Origin: Trinickia fusca | GTDB lineage: Bacteria; Pseudomonadota; Gammaproteobacteria; Burkholderiales; Burkholderiaceae | Reading direction: 5' to 3' | NCBI RefSeq assembly: GCF_003628145.1 | Contig: NZ_RBZV01000010.1 | Location: forward strand, 623 to 64,622 | Length of the DNA: 64,000 bases | Shown: piece by piece, positions 1 to 9,538 of the stretch | Layout of the letters: every line of letters starts with the position of its first letter | Position numbering within the stretch: the stretch's first letter is position 1 | Made by a program: the position numbers and the translations under genes | Notes under the pieces: generated by a model | The model's input: only the letters and a program-made list of their open reading frames with translations | Told to the model about the DNA's origin: nothing | The model's database searches: none

Positions 1-1
1 G

Positions 2-3000
2 GGTCTAAGCACCACCAACAGCAATCTCGGTACGCTGGCAACCCAGGAATCGACGGACGTCGGCTCACTGTCGACGGGACTGAGCACGACCAACAGCAAC
101 GTCACGAGCCTGTCGACCTCCGCCTCGACCGGCCTTGCCACCGCCGTGAGCGGTGTCAGCTCGCTCTCCACGGGTCTAAGCACCACCAACAGCACTCTCG
201 GTGCATTGGCAACCCAGGAATCGACGGACGTCGGCTCACTGTCGACGGGACTGAGCACGACCAACAGCAACGTCACGAGCCTGTCGACCTCCGCCTCGAC
301 TGGCCTCGCCACCGCCGTGAGCGGTGTCAGCTCCCTCTCCACCGGGCTGAGCACCACCAATAGCACGCTCGGTGCGCTGGCAACACAGGAATCAACGGAT
401 GTCGGTTCACTGTCGACGGGACTGAGCACCACCAATAGCAATGTCACCAGCCTCTCGACCTCCGCCTCGACGGGCCTGGCCACCGCCGTGAGTGGCGTGA
501 GCTCGCTCTCCACCGGCTTGAGTACCACCAACAGCACGCTCGGTGCGCTGGCAACACAGGAATCAACGGACGTCGGTTCGCTGTCGACGGGACTGAGCAC
601 GACCAACAGCACCGTCACGAGCCTCTCGACCTCCGCTTCGACCGGCCTCAGCACCGCGGTAAGCGGCGTCAGTTCACTCTCCACCGGCCTGAGCACGACC
701 AACAGCACCGTCACAAGCCTCTCGACCTCCGCTTCGACCGGCCTCAGCACAGCGGTAAGCGGCGTCAGTTCGCTCTCCACCGGCTTGAGCACCACCAACA
801 GCAACGTCACGAGCCTCTCGACCTCTGCCTCGACCGGCCTCAGCACAGCGGTAAGCAGCGTCAGGTCACTCTCCACCGGCCTGAGCACAACCAACAGCAA
901 CGTCACGAGCCTGTCGACCTCCGCCTCGACCGGCCTCAGCACAGCGGTAAGCAGCGTCAGGTCACTCTCCACCGGCCTGAGCACAACCAACAGCAACGTC
1001 ACGAGCCTGTCGACCTCCGCCTCGACCGGCCTCAGCACCGCCGTAAGCGGTGTGAGTTCGCTCTCGACGGGACTCAGCACCACCAACAGCAGTGTCATGA
1101 GCCTGTCGACCTCAACTTCGACTGGCCTCAGCACCGCAGTAAGTAGCGTCAGCTCGCTCTCCACCGGCTTGAGCACCACCAACAGCAGTGTCACGAGCCT
1201 GTCGACCTCAACTTCGACCGGCCTGAGCACCGCAGTAAGCGGCGTGAGTTCGCTCTCGACAGGACTCAGCACCACCAACAGCAACGTGACGAGCCTGTCG
1301 ACCTCCGCCTCGACCGGCCTCAGCACCGCAGTGAGCAGCGTAAGGTCACTCTCCACCGGCCTGAGTACCACCAACAGCAACGTCACGAGCCTGTCGACCT
1401 CGACCTCGACCGGCCTCAGCACCGCAGTGAGCAACGTCAGCTCGCTCTCCACCGGCCTGAGCACCACCAACAGCAATGTCACGAGCCTCTCGACCTCCGC
1501 CTCGACCGGCCTCAGCACCGCGGTGAGCGGCGTCAGTTCGCTCTCCACCGGCCTGAGTACCACCAACAGCAACGTCACGAGCCTGTCGACCTCAGCCTCG
1601 ACGGGTCTCAGCACCGCAGTAAGCAGCGTCAGCTCGCTCTCCACCGGCTTGAGCACCACCAACAGCAATGTAACGAGCCTCTCGACCTCCGCCTCGACCG
1701 GCCTGAGCACCGCAGTGAGCAGCGTAAGGTCACTCTCCACCGGCCTGAGCACCACCAACAGCAATGTCACGAGCCTGTCGACCTCCACCTCGACCGGCCT
1801 CAGCACCGCAGTGAGCAGCGTCAGTTCGCTTTCCACAGGCCTGAGCACCACCAACAGCAATGTCACGAGCCTCTCGACCTCCACCTCGACCGGCCTGAGC
1901 ACCGCAGTGAGCAGCGTCAGCTCACTCTCCACCGGCCTGAGCACGACCAACAGCAACGTGACACGCCTATCGACCTCCACCTCGACCGGCCTCAGCACAG
2001 CAGTCAGCGGCGTGAGCTCGCTCTCGACAGGGTTGTCGACCGTCAGCAGCAACATGCTGTCGCTGTCCACCGGACTTTCGACGACGAATAGCACCGTGGC
2101 GGGCCTGAGCACGTCAGCCTCGACTGCGATCAGCGGAGCGGTAAGCGGTGTGACTTCGCTCTCCACCGGCCTGTCGACGACGAACAGCAATCTGGCTTCG
2201 TTGTCGAGCTCGTATTCCGGGTCGGTGGCATCCTGGTTCAGCAGTTTGAGCACGGTCAACAATAGCCTTTCGACATTGACCTTTTCCACATCGACGAGCG
2301 TGGTCCAGCTGTTTTCAGGTGTTGCGTCTCTCTCGACCGGTTTGAACACGACAAACCGAAACGTGGCGCAGTTGAGTACCCAGTACACATCGCTGTCGAC
2401 TGGGCTGGCCTCCCTGTCCACGCAGATATCAAGCGGGAACGGCCAAGGAAACAAGAGCAGCACCACGTCCAACGCGACATCGGCAGCAACAACAAGTATC
2501 AGTACCGTGCAGAGCACCGTCGCCTCTTCGTCGACCAGCATCAGCACGACGACCAGCTCCACATCGAGCGGTTCGCACACGACGTCAGCGACCACCAACC
2601 CGGTTGCGGTTGCCAGTACACAAATTCCAAGCGCTTCGTCCGCTTCAAGCACCGCATCGGTGTACGGAGCTAACGCCAATGCCGTCGTCAATACGACGAC
2701 CTCGGTCGGTCAAAACGCCACCGCAGCCGAAGCGGGTTCCGTCGCCTACGGTAACGGCGCGAGTGCCAACAGCGCCAATACGACCGCCGTGGGCTACCAG
2801 GCTGTCGCAACCTACACAGGCTCGGTTGCGATAGGCGCCGGCGCGCAGGCAATCGCCGACCCCAGTACCGCAGTCGGTATGAACTCGCTCGCCTCGGGGA
2901 ACAACTCGGTCGCGCTCGGTGCAGGAGCGACAGCAACAGCGGCGAACTCAGTCGCGTTGGGAGCGAACTCGATAGCGACCCAAGAGAACTCGGTGTCCGT

Positions 3001-3346
3001 GGGTTCGCCGGGCAACGAACGCACGATCACGAATGTGGCGCCCGGCGTCAACCCGACCGACGCGGTCAATGTGTCTCAATTGGCCGCTGTGCAGTCGAAC
3101 ATGAACCAAGTGGCAAGGCTCGCCTATTCCGGAATCGCCGGCGCCGCCGCACTCTCGATGATTCCTGAAGTCGATCCCGGCAAAACGATCTCGGTTGGTA
3201 TAGGAACGGCCGGCTACCAGGGTTATCAGGCAATGGCCGTCGGTTTCACTGCGCGAATAACAAACAACCTCAAGATCAAGGGAGGCGTAGCGGTCAACGC
3301 CGCAGGTGGCAATACCTACGGAATTGGGGCCTCATACCAGTGGTGA
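2..3346 (+). CDS. Trimeric autotransporter adhesin (YadA-like), 5' end outside window
   Basis: Surface adhesin that would form a trimeric outer-membrane fibre. The frame is open from base 2, so the signal peptide and N-terminal part lie upstream of the window; the GTG at 146 is internal. Order seen: Ser/Thr/Leu-rich stalk repeats (to about 2000), degenerate stalk and low-complexity Ser/Thr region (2000-2680), YadA-type head repeats with SVALG-like motifs such as NSVALGAGA (about 2710-3000), a neck with DAVNVSQL (about 3060-3085) and a C-terminal beta-barrel anchor of about 85 residues ending in aromatic Trp, as usual for this family. Head repeats lying after the stalk and next to the anchor are a known Burkholderia arrangement. 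The next genes on the strand are DUF2827 paralogues. The family call is firm; the ligand is unknown. Confidence 0.95.
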   Translation, partial: GLSTTNSNLGTLATQESTDVGSLSTGLSTTNSNVTSLSTSASTGLATAVSGVSSLSTGLSTTNSTLGALATQESTDVGSLSTGLSTTNSNVTSLSTSASTGLATAVSGVSSLSTGLSTTNSTLGALATQESTDVGSLSTGLSTTNSNVTSLSTSASTGLATAVSGVSSLSTGLSTTNSTLGALATQESTDVGSLSTGLSTTNSTVTSLSTSASTGLSTAVSGVSSLSTGLSTTNSTVTSLSTSASTGLSTAVSGVSSLSTGLSTTNSNVTSLSTSASTGLSTAVSSVRSLSTGLSTTNSNVTSLSTSASTGLSTAVSSVRSLSTGLSTTNSNVTSLSTSASTGLSTAVSGVSSLSTGLSTTNSSVMSLSTSTSTGLSTAVSSVSSLSTGLSTTNSSVTSLSTSTSTGLSTAVSGVSSLSTGLSTTNSNVTSLSTSASTGLSTAVSSVRSLSTGLSTTNSNVTSLSTSTSTGLSTAVSNVSSLSTGLSTTNSNVTSLSTSASTGLSTAVSGVSSLSTGLSTTNSNVTSLSTSASTGLSTAVSSVSSLSTGLSTTNSNVTSLSTSASTGLSTAVSSVRSLSTGLSTTNSNVTSLSTSTSTGLSTAVSSVSSLSTGLSTTNSNVTSLSTSTSTGLSTAVSSVSSLSTGLSTTNSNVTRLSTSTSTGLSTAVSGVSSLSTGLSTVSSNMLSLSTGLSTTNSTVAGLSTSASTAISGAVSGVTSLSTGLSTTNSNLASLSSSYSGSVASWFSSLSTVNNSLSTLTFSTSTSVVQLFSGVASLSTGLNTTNRNVAQLSTQYTSLSTGLASLSTQISSGNGQGNKSSTTSNATSAATTSISTVQSTVASSSTSISTTTSSTSSGSHTTSATTNPVAVASTQIPSASSASSTASVYGANANAVVNTTTSVGQNATAAEAGSVAYGNGASANSANTTAVGYQAVATYTGSVAIGAGAQAIADPSTAVGMNSLASGNNSVALGAGATATAANSVALGANSIATQENSVSVGSPGNERTITNVAPGVNPTDAVNVSQLAAVQSNMNQVARLAYSGIAGAAALSMIPEVDPGKTISVGIGTAGYQGYQAMAVGFTARITNNLKIKGGVAVNAAGGNTYGIGASYQW
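146..658 (+). repeat. Three tandem 171-bp units in the adhesin stalk
   Basis: Near-identical units start at 146, 317 and 488, each 57 codons long, and part of another precedes 146. Each is a 32-residue stalk unit with an extra 25-residue block containing [10 protein letters not shown]. In coiled-coil terms, 57 = 32 + 25 and 25 = 7+7+11, so the insertion keeps a heptad/hendecad register (arithmetic, not a prediction run). Confidence 0.93.
659..2002 (+). repeat. Fourteen tandem 96-bp units in the adhesin stalk
   Basis: Units start every 96 bases from 659 to 1907, each encoding 32 residues of the pattern [11 protein letters not shown], then x-V-x-S/R, then LSTSxSTG, then LSTAVS. Positions after the conserved Asn vary (NSNVT, NSTVT, NSSVM, NSSVT), but all fourteen retain an N-x-S/T sequon. 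32 = 7+7+7+11 fits a coiled coil with one hendecad. Such long near-identical repeats invite copy-number change and assembly collapse. Confidence 0.95.
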
Positions 3347-3636
3347 GTAAGGCAAATCACTGATTGATGTCATATGCGAGAGCGGAAAAGATGTGCTATC
3401 ACACTAGCAGGGTGCTCGGAAGCCGTTTCAGGGGTAGCCTCTACTCCTTAGCGAGTCTCACGAGCGATTCGGGGGGATTTCCTATGCAGCCGGCAATTCT
3501 TTTGCTCAACCCTACCGGAAGGCATTTCAACAACCTGCTGGCTCTGTGCGATCAGGTGCGTCGTATGAGCAACGTCATCGACCTTGCTTTGTCGGTCATG
3601 TTGGCGGCGCAGCACGCTTCTCTGCGATAACCAGCT
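3347..3636. other. Intergenic region between adhesin and first DUF2827 gene
   Basis: No strong hairpin terminator is visible after the adhesin stop. A 48-codon frame from an ATG at 3484 to 3630 ends just before the DUF2827 start and could be a small coupled leader. Its composition is not convincing and I do not call it a gene. A promoter for the DUF2827 genes may lie here, but no clear -35/-10 pair was found. Confidence 0.4.
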
Positions 3637-4779
3637 ATGCGCATCGGGATATCGGTTCTCACACATGCCGGCCAGAACATCTGGGAAAACGGTTTGGGCC
3701 AGAACGTGTATTTTCTGGCCCGCCTGTTGCAGGCTTTGCCGTCCGTCGAGGTGCTGCTTCTCAATTGCGGTGACCAGCCGCACCTGCCCGATGACGTAGA
3801 GCAAGACGCAAACGGCTTACGACTCGTAGCGCCGCGAGATGCGACCGACCTGGTCGACGTGGTGATCGAAATGGCCGGGGGACTCGACACCAACTGGCTC
3901 GACCATTTGCGTGCAAAGGGAAAGAAGGTGGTGTACCTCTGCTGCGGGCAACCCTATACGGCACTGGTCGAACCCGCCATCTTCGGCACTACAGGCTATT
4001 TCTCGCGCATCGAGCGTTGTGACGAAATCTGGACCCTACCGAGAGATCGGTGCTTCCACCCGATGTTCGAATCGCTTTACCGATGCCCGGTATTCGAAGT
4101 GCCATACCTGTGGGAGCCTACGTTTCTCGAACGCCGTGCCGCGTCGCTGGCGAAGGATCATGGCATCGAATTCGGCTATCTCCCCTCGCTGCACAAAGAC
4201 TATACGTTTCGCGCACTGAGGGTTGCGGTACTGGAGCCCAACATCTCGGTTACCAAGGTCTGCAGTATTCCCATGCTCATCTGTGATTCAGCTTTCAGGG
4301 CGAATGCGGATACCGTTTCCGAACTGCATTTGCTCAATACGATTCAGATGAAAGATCATCCGACGTTCGTGCATCTCGCCAATTCGCTGGATTTGGCGAA
4401 GAACGGAAAAGTTCGCTTCGAGCAGCGGCATGACTTCGCCGGCTACATGAGCCAGTTCGGCGACGCCGTCGTCACGCATCAGTGGCAGCAGGACCAGAAT
4501 ACACTCTATCTGGATGCGCTTTACGGCGGATACCCGCTGGTTCATAACTCTAAGTGGTTGGGCCCGGTAGGGTACTACTATCCGGATTCGGAGATCGCCA
4601 AGGGGGCAGCTCAGCTTATCGAAGCCTCCCGCAACCATGACGAAAATTTTGACGCCTATCGGAGCTCGGCCAGGGAGTTTCTGGCCACCCTGAGTCCGCT
4701 CGATGCGATGAATCAGACAGCCTATAGTCGCAGCCTGTTGCGGCTGACATCAGCGCGAAAACGAGGAGCGTCATGCTGA
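3637..4779 (+). CDS. DUF2827 family protein, copy 1
   Basis: A 380-residue protein with no signal peptide or membrane segment, hence probably cytoplasmic. It shares with the two downstream copies an N-terminal WxNGxxQN motif (WENGLGQN, residues about 18-25), a central EPNI motif and a C-terminal H-x-W, then N, Y and GYPLVHN (about 297-303). DUF2827 is an uncharacterised family found next to trimeric autotransporters in Burkholderia. The two-lobed layout and the GGYPLVHN segment suggest a GT-B type glycosyltransferase, which is my inference. The next gene overlaps by 7 bases, indicating translational coupling. Its position directly behind a Ser/Thr/Asn-rich adhesin suggests adhesin modification. 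Family membership is fairly sure, function is not. Confidence 0.85.
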   Translation: MRIGISVLTHAGQNIWENGLGQNVYFLARLLQALPSVEVLLLNCGDQPHLPDDVEQDANGLRLVAPRDATDLVDVVIEMAGGLDTNWLDHLRAKGKKVVYLCCGQPYTALVEPAIFGTTGYFSRIERCDEIWTLPRDRCFHPMFESLYRCPVFEVPYLWEPTFLERRAASLAKDHGIEFGYLPSLHKDYTFRALRVAVLEPNISVTKVCSIPMLICDSAFRANADTVSELHLLNTIQMKDHPTFVHLANSLDLAKNGKVRFEQRHDFAGYMSQFGDAVVTHQWQQDQNTLYLDALYGGYPLVHNSKWLGPVGYYYPDSEIAKGAAQLIEASRNHDENFDAYRSSAREFLATLSPLDAMNQTAYSRSLLRLTSARKRGASC

Positions 4780-5897
4780 ACGGACGGCGACTTAAGGTAG
4801 GCGTGACGCTCTTTGTGCGCGATGGTCAGCAATCGCTCTGGGAGAACGGAATTTTCCAGAACTGTTTCTTCCTGACCATGCTGCTCGCACAATCGCCGCT
4901 CATCGAAACCGTCTATCTGGTCAACGGCGGCGAGGGCCGGGCCGAGGATGCACGCGATTTTCTCGCCGATGCGCCGGCACAGGTGATCGACCTGCAAACG
5001 GCGAGCACACAGCTCGACGTCATCATCGAGTTGAGCGCGCAACTCAATCCGGAGTGGGCCCGCGAGTTCCGCTCCCGCGGGGGGCGCATCATTGGCATGC
5101 GCGTCGCGAACGATTACGCAATCGATGTCGAGCGCATGATCTTCGATCGCCCGCAGGGGATGCTGGTCTCTGGCACCGGATACGACATGATCTGGACATT
5201 GCCTGCCTTCGAAAAGACCTGCGCGCCCTACTACGAAGCAGCGTTGCGCGCCCCGGTGCGGGCCATGCAGCATATCTGGAGCCCGTTACTTCTCGAGCGC
5301 GCGGCAAGCCGAAGCGCACAGAACCGAGCGTTCGGCTATACCCCCGGCCGTTCGCAGTGGCGCCTCGCCATTCTCGAACCCAACATCTGCATGGTAAAGA
5401 CCAGCCACATTTCAATGCTGGTTGCAGATGTCGCCTATCGTCAGTCGCCCCACTTCATCGAAGTGCTCCGTGTTTACAACTCGTTTCACCTGAAAGACGA
5501 ACCGCTGTTCTTCGGTTTCGCGACAAGCCTGGATCTGGTGCGCCACGGGCTCGCCTCGTTCGAGGCGCGCTTTGCCATCTACGAAGTCATGACATCGCAG
5601 GCTGACGCGATTATTTCCCATCACTGGGAGAATGCTCAGAATTACCTGTATTACGAAGCGCTGTATGGCGGATACCCCCTTATCCACAATTCTGCGCTGC
5701 TAGGGGACTGCGGATACCGGTACACCGACTTTGATCCGCAAGAGGGAGCGCTAGCCTTGCGCCAGGCATTTGCGGAACACGATGGCCGGCTGGACGATTA
5801 CAACCGCGCCGCGCGCACGTTTTTGAAAACGCTTGATCCGGTTGCCGAGCGCAACGTCGAGCAATACAGCATGGCGATCGCGGATCTCTATCACTGA
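4773..5897 (+). CDS. DUF2827 family protein, copy 2
   Basis: A 374-residue paralogue of the preceding gene with the same landmarks: WENGIFQN near residue 20, EPNICMVK in the middle, and HHWENAQN followed by GGYPLIHN near residue 295. The ATG lies inside the end of copy 1 with a GAGGAG ribosome site just upstream. Copies 1 and 2 resemble each other more than copy 3 in the C-terminal motif (LYGGYPL versus CWKGYPL). No export signal. Probably acts with copy 1 in the cytoplasm on the adhesin or on a surface glycan; that role is inferred from position only. Confidence 0.85.
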   Translation: MLNGRRLKVGVTLFVRDGQQSLWENGIFQNCFFLTMLLAQSPLIETVYLVNGGEGRAEDARDFLADAPAQVIDLQTASTQLDVIIELSAQLNPEWAREFRSRGGRIIGMRVANDYAIDVERMIFDRPQGMLVSGTGYDMIWTLPAFEKTCAPYYEAALRAPVRAMQHIWSPLLLERAASRSAQNRAFGYTPGRSQWRLAILEPNICMVKTSHISMLVADVAYRQSPHFIEVLRVYNSFHLKDEPLFFGFATSLDLVRHGLASFEARFAIYEVMTSQADAIISHHWENAQNYLYYEALYGGYPLIHNSALLGDCGYRYTDFDPQEGALALRQAFAEHDGRLDDYNRAARTFLKTLDPVAERNVEQYSMAIADLYH

Positions 5898-6532
5898 TGG
5901 GAATCGCAATGGGACGCTTCGGGGAGCGGGGTGATCTGAAGACTTACGCCGGGTCGGGGTGTGCGGATCGGTATCGCGCTTGGCGACAGGCCGCGCTGTG
6001 TACGGCCCTGTCCACCCTGGCGATCGTCCCTTATGCGCAGACCGCGCCGAATGGCGGAACCGAGATGAGTGTCGTGGCTCGTGCCGCCCAAACCGTAGGC
6101 ATCCGGCAGTGCTTTCCGGTCATCGATCGGGTTTCGTCGCGCGTGCTCGCGGACAACCAAGGACAGGACATCGTCGCGGACTGGGATCACATCAATCCGG
6201 ACAATGCCCCGTTCTTTTCTCTGACAGGTTTTCAGTATCACGGGGAGCCAGCCCTGTTCTCGCTGACCACGATTCCCGACAACGTCGGCCATTGCGCAAT
6301 TCTGGCCGAGCGCATCTCGGTCAGCCCCGTCTCGTGCACTCAGGTGGCCAGCAAGCAACTCGTTGGCTATCGTGGAACACCGCTCGTGAAAGCCATCACC
6401 GTGTATAGCTTGCCGTCACGTCCGCGTGAAACCATTACGCTTTCCAATATCGCAGGCGGCTGCCTGATCGTACGGCGGCAAGTCGAGTACCAATGGCCCG
6501 CCGCCCCTGCCAGTCCCGGCTCGTCAAAATAG
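5897..6532 (+). CDS. Uncharacterised exported protein in adhesin locus
   Basis: A 211-residue protein whose ATG overlaps the stop of DUF2827 copy 2 (TGATG), so it is probably translated from the same message. An alternative ATG lies at 5909. Residues about 28-48 form a basic-then-hydrophobic stretch ending near AQT, compatible with a signal peptide. The mature part has four cysteines (QCFP, GHCAI, SCTQ, GGCLIV) that could form disulfides in the periplasm. I recognise no family. Its place between the DUF2827 genes suggests an accessory role in adhesin export, folding or modification. Confidence is high that it is a gene and low on role. Confidence 0.7.
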   Translation: MGIAMGRFGERGDLKTYAGSGCADRYRAWRQAALCTALSTLAIVPYAQTAPNGGTEMSVVARAAQTVGIRQCFPVIDRVSSRVLADNQGQDIVADWDHINPDNAPFFSLTGFQYHGEPALFSLTTIPDNVGHCAILAERISVSPVSCTQVASKQLVGYRGTPLVKAITVYSLPSRPRETITLSNIAGGCLIVRRQVEYQWPAAPASPGSSK

Positions 6533-6650
6533 GCGCGCACGCACGATGGCGTGTGACATCTCCTCAACGAGGGCGCGCAACTGAAGTCGGCAGCCCAGAT
6601 TGCGTCCACCGGCCGTGAAGCGCAAGGCGAGATGAGAGAGGGAGAAAAGT

Positions 6651-7781
6651 ATGGCTGCACGATCATTGCGCATCGGCATAACCATCGGCCTGCGGGAGGA
6701 AGGAGAAAGCTTGTGGGTCAACGGGATCAAGCAAAATGCGCTGTATCTCGCGAAGCTCTTGCAGCGCTCGACGCGCTGCCATCAGGTCACACTGGTCAAT
6801 ACGACCGCAGTCCGCGTTACGTCGCAGCTGAAGTGGGATATCGGCCAATACCCGGTGCGAACCTTCGAGGAAGCCAAGGACAATCTCGATGTGCTCATCG
6901 AACTCGGCGGGCAGATCAGCGAAGCGCAGACAAGATACGTTCGGGACCATGGAACGAAGCTGGTGAGCTATTGCTGTGGGCCCGAATACGTGCAGCGTAT
7001 GGAGGCGATGATCTTCGGGCGGAACCTCGGGAATGCCGTTTTCATCAACCAACAATACGACGCGATTTGGGTCATCCCCCAAGTTGTGGAAACGAGCAAG
7101 CATTACCTTGGGATGCTGCGCCGTTGCGTCGTGAGAGAAGTGCCCTTTGTGTGGGATCCGATGTTCATCGATGCCAGCACGAGTGATTTTCCTCACAACG
7201 GCGAGTATCGGCCGCGAGGGACATCGAAACGGATCTCCGTCATGGAGCCGAATATCGATGTGCTCAAATTCTGCCTCTATCCGATTCTGATCGCCGAACG
7301 GGCCTACCGCACGGAACCGGACAGCATCGCGCACGTGCACGTGACCAACGCCGACCGCCTTGCAACCGAGAATGTAGAGTTCGCCGGCACGATGCATTAC
7401 CTCGATCTGGTCAAAGAGCACAAGATCAGTTTTGTCGGACGATACGAGACCCCAACGTTTCTTGCAGAGCAAACGGATATCGTCATTTCCCACCAATGGG
7501 GGCTGGCACTCAACTATTTCTATTTCGATGTGTGCTGGAAGGGCTACCCGTTGGTGCACAACGCGCACTTGTGTAGCGACCTTGGGTACTTCTACAGCGC
7601 CAATGATGTAGACGAGGGTGCCCGTAGGCTGCTGGACGCCGTCCATCACCACGACAAGAACTGGAACGGCTATTTGGAGCGACAAAGGGGGCTGATCTCC
7701 CGGTTCACCCCGGACAATGCGTCGCTGGTCGAGGCCTACGACAGGTTGCTCGATGAGCTCATGGTTTCGGCTGGCAACTGA
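6651..7781 (+). CDS. DUF2827 family protein, copy 3
   Basis: A 376-residue third paralogue, with a WVNGIKQN motif near residue 24, EPNIDVLK in the middle and HQWGLALN then GYPLVHN near residue 295. It is separated from the preceding gene by about 118 bases and has an upstream GAGAGGGAG purine tract as ribosome site. It is the most divergent of the three, so the copies may differ in donor or acceptor if they are transferases (inference). No signal peptide. Last gene of the adhesin locus; the next gene has its own Fur-type control region. Confidence 0.85.
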   Translation: MAARSLRIGITIGLREEGESLWVNGIKQNALYLAKLLQRSTRCHQVTLVNTTAVRVTSQLKWDIGQYPVRTFEEAKDNLDVLIELGGQISEAQTRYVRDHGTKLVSYCCGPEYVQRMEAMIFGRNLGNAVFINQQYDAIWVIPQVVETSKHYLGMLRRCVVREVPFVWDPMFIDASTSDFPHNGEYRPRGTSKRISVMEPNIDVLKFCLYPILIAERAYRTEPDSIAHVHVTNADRLATENVEFAGTMHYLDLVKEHKISFVGRYETPTFLAEQTDIVISHQWGLALNYFYFDVCWKGYPLVHNAHLCSDLGYFYSANDVDEGARRLLDAVHHHDKNWNGYLERQRGLISRFTPDNASLVEAYDRLLDELMVSAGN

Positions 7782-7853
7782 CTCGGTGACGCAGCGGTCT
7801 GAACGCGCAAGCGCCTAACTCAAAGCGCCGAAGATTACAAATCGCTAACGTAG

Positions 7854-7870
7854 ATGCGAATCATTCGCAT
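7854..7870 (+). promoter_or_regulatory. Fur-box-like palindrome
   Basis: Bases 7854-7870 form a perfect 8-1-8 palindrome, ATGCGAAT-C-ATTCGCAT. This matches the core architecture of Fur operators (NNNGAATNATTC type) in beta-proteobacteria. It lies a few bases upstream of a -35-like element and 179 bases ahead of an iron-transport operon, so iron-dependent repression is the natural reading. Confidence 0.75.
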
Positions 7871-7875
7871 TTGTA

Positions 7876-7904
7876 TTGACGCTCGCATTCCCTATGGGTA
7901 CGAT
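7876..7904 (+). promoter_or_regulatory. Sigma70-like promoter of the iron operon
   Basis: TTGACG (7876-7881), a 17-base spacer and TACGAT (7899-7904) lie just downstream of the Fur-like palindrome and upstream of the OprB-like porin. The -35 matches five of six and the -10 four of six consensus positions. It is predicted by eye only. Confidence 0.5.
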
Positions 7905-8048
7905 TCCGCCAGTCGTCGCCGCCATGGTCGTTTTCGTTTTTGCGGATATCCCTCTCGAACGTCATGCGCCGAACACCGCGGCACGTTCAATAACAAGCCA
8001 GCGCAGCCCATTTGCCGCCAGCCAATGCAACGAACAAGAAGGATATCG

Positions 8049-9518
8049 ATGAAGTCCGCTTCGTCCTCCGCGCGCCCCGCGGCGGTGCCGGCATTGCGCC
8101 GCATCGTCTCGTGCACGGCCCTCGCCTGCGCCACGCTCTCCGCCTCCTCTGCCTTCGCAGCCTCCCCCGACGCCACCTCCGACGCGCAAGAAGCCGACCT
8201 CGCCATTCAGGCGAAGCCGACTACGCAGTGGACCGGCCTGTGGACGCGCCAGACGCTGCTCGGCGACATCGGCGGCTTGCGGCCGTGGCTCGGCAAGTAC
8301 GGCGTCAGCTTCGGTTTGAGCGAGACGAGCGAATACCTCGCGAACCTGCGCGGCGGCCTCGCGCGCGGTGCGACGTACGACGGCCTCACGACGATGTCGG
8401 TCGGCATCGATACGCAAAAGGCCTTCGGCCTGCCTGGCGGCACGTTCAACGTCAGCGCGCTCCAGATTCACGGCCGCAATCTGAGCCAGTACTACCTCGG
8501 CACGCTGAACACCGCGAGCGGCATCGAGGCCGACGACACGACGCGACTGTGGGAGCTCTGGTATCAGCAGTCGTTCTTCAACCAGCGCATGGATATCAAG
8601 GTCGGGCAGCAGAGTCTCGACCAGGAATTCATGGTGAGCCAGTACGCCGGCACGTTCATCAACACGATGTTCGGCTGGGCAGGCGTGCCGTCATACGACA
8701 TGCCCGCAGGCGGCCCGGCGTACCCGCTCTCCTCGCTCGGCGTGCGCGTGCGTGCGCAGATCACGCCGTCGCTGACCGCCCTCGCGGGCGTGTTCGACGG
8801 CAACCCGGCACCCGGCGTGGGCGACGCGCAGAAGTTGAACGGCAGCGGCACCAACTTCAACCTTCACAACGGCGCGCTCTATATCGGCGAGTTGCAGTAC
8901 TCGATCAATCAGCCTGCCGAAGGTCAGATGGATCTCGGCCAGGGCAAGACCAGCGGAGGTCTGCCGGGCACCTACAGGATCGGCGTCTGGTACAACAACC
9001 AGAGCTTCCCCGATCTGCGCATGGACAACACGGGCCTGCCGCTCACCGATCCGTCGTCTAGCGGCACCGCCGCCCAACACCGAGGCGACTACAGCTTCTA
9101 CGCGGTAGCCGATCAAATGATCTGGCGGCCGAACCCCGACGAGCCGCGCAGCATCGGCGTCTTCGCACGCGTGATGGGCGCCCCGGGCGATCGCAATCCG
9201 GTCAGCGTCAGCGCGAACCTCGGCGTCGTCATGAAAGCGCCGTTCAAGGGGCGCGATAACGACAGCGTCGGCTTGGGCCTCGCCTATATCAAGATCGGCA
9301 ACCACGCCCGCGCGTCCGATATCGACAACAACTTTGTCCCGCGCGGCAGCGAGACCGCACTCGAAGCCACCTACCAGTATCAAGTCACGCCGTGGTGGCA
9401 GGTGCAGGGCGACATGCAATACACCTTCAACGCCGGCGCGGGACAGAACCCGAACGATCAGACACGTACGCTGCGCAACACGTTCGTGGTCGGCGTACGT
9501 ACGAATATTACGTTCTAA
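8049..9518 (+). CDS. OprB-like carbohydrate-selective porin family protein
   Basis: A 489-residue outer-membrane beta-barrel. An Ala-rich signal peptide spans residues about 1-38 (cut near AFAA). The mature part opens with WTGLWTRQTLLGD and shows alternating aromatic/polar strands, ending in NITF, a typical terminal Phe. The chosen ATG at 8049 has an AAGGA site upstream; the frame is open earlier but that part is not protein-like and contains the promoter. OprB relatives are named for sugar uptake, but here the gene heads a Fur-type controlled operon with DyP peroxidase and FbpABC genes. It more likely admits an iron-containing substrate (inference). Confidence 0.85.
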   Translation: MKSASSSARPAAVPALRRIVSCTALACATLSASSAFAASPDATSDAQEADLAIQAKPTTQWTGLWTRQTLLGDIGGLRPWLGKYGVSFGLSETSEYLANLRGGLARGATYDGLTTMSVGIDTQKAFGLPGGTFNVSALQIHGRNLSQYYLGTLNTASGIEADDTTRLWELWYQQSFFNQRMDIKVGQQSLDQEFMVSQYAGTFINTMFGWAGVPSYDMPAGGPAYPLSSLGVRVRAQITPSLTALAGVFDGNPAPGVGDAQKLNGSGTNFNLHNGALYIGELQYSINQPAEGQMDLGQGKTSGGLPGTYRIGVWYNNQSFPDLRMDNTGLPLTDPSSSGTAAQHRGDYSFYAVADQMIWRPNPDEPRSIGVFARVMGAPGDRNPVSVSANLGVVMKAPFKGRDNDSVGLGLAYIKIGNHARASDIDNNFVPRGSETALEATYQYQVTPWWQVQGDMQYTFNAGAGQNPNDQTRTLRNTFVVGVRTNITF

Positions 9519-9538
9519 CTTTCGACGAGGGCCTCCTC

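Noticed and set aside
146-2002. Regularly spaced repeats resembling a CRISPR array
   Set aside because: The repeats are in frame, contiguous (96 and 171 bases) without unique spacers, and encode adhesin stalk units.
3484-3630. Short 48-codon frame before the first DUF2827 gene
   Set aside because: Ribosome site is poor and the sequence lacks features of a protein; retained only as a note in the intergenic entry.
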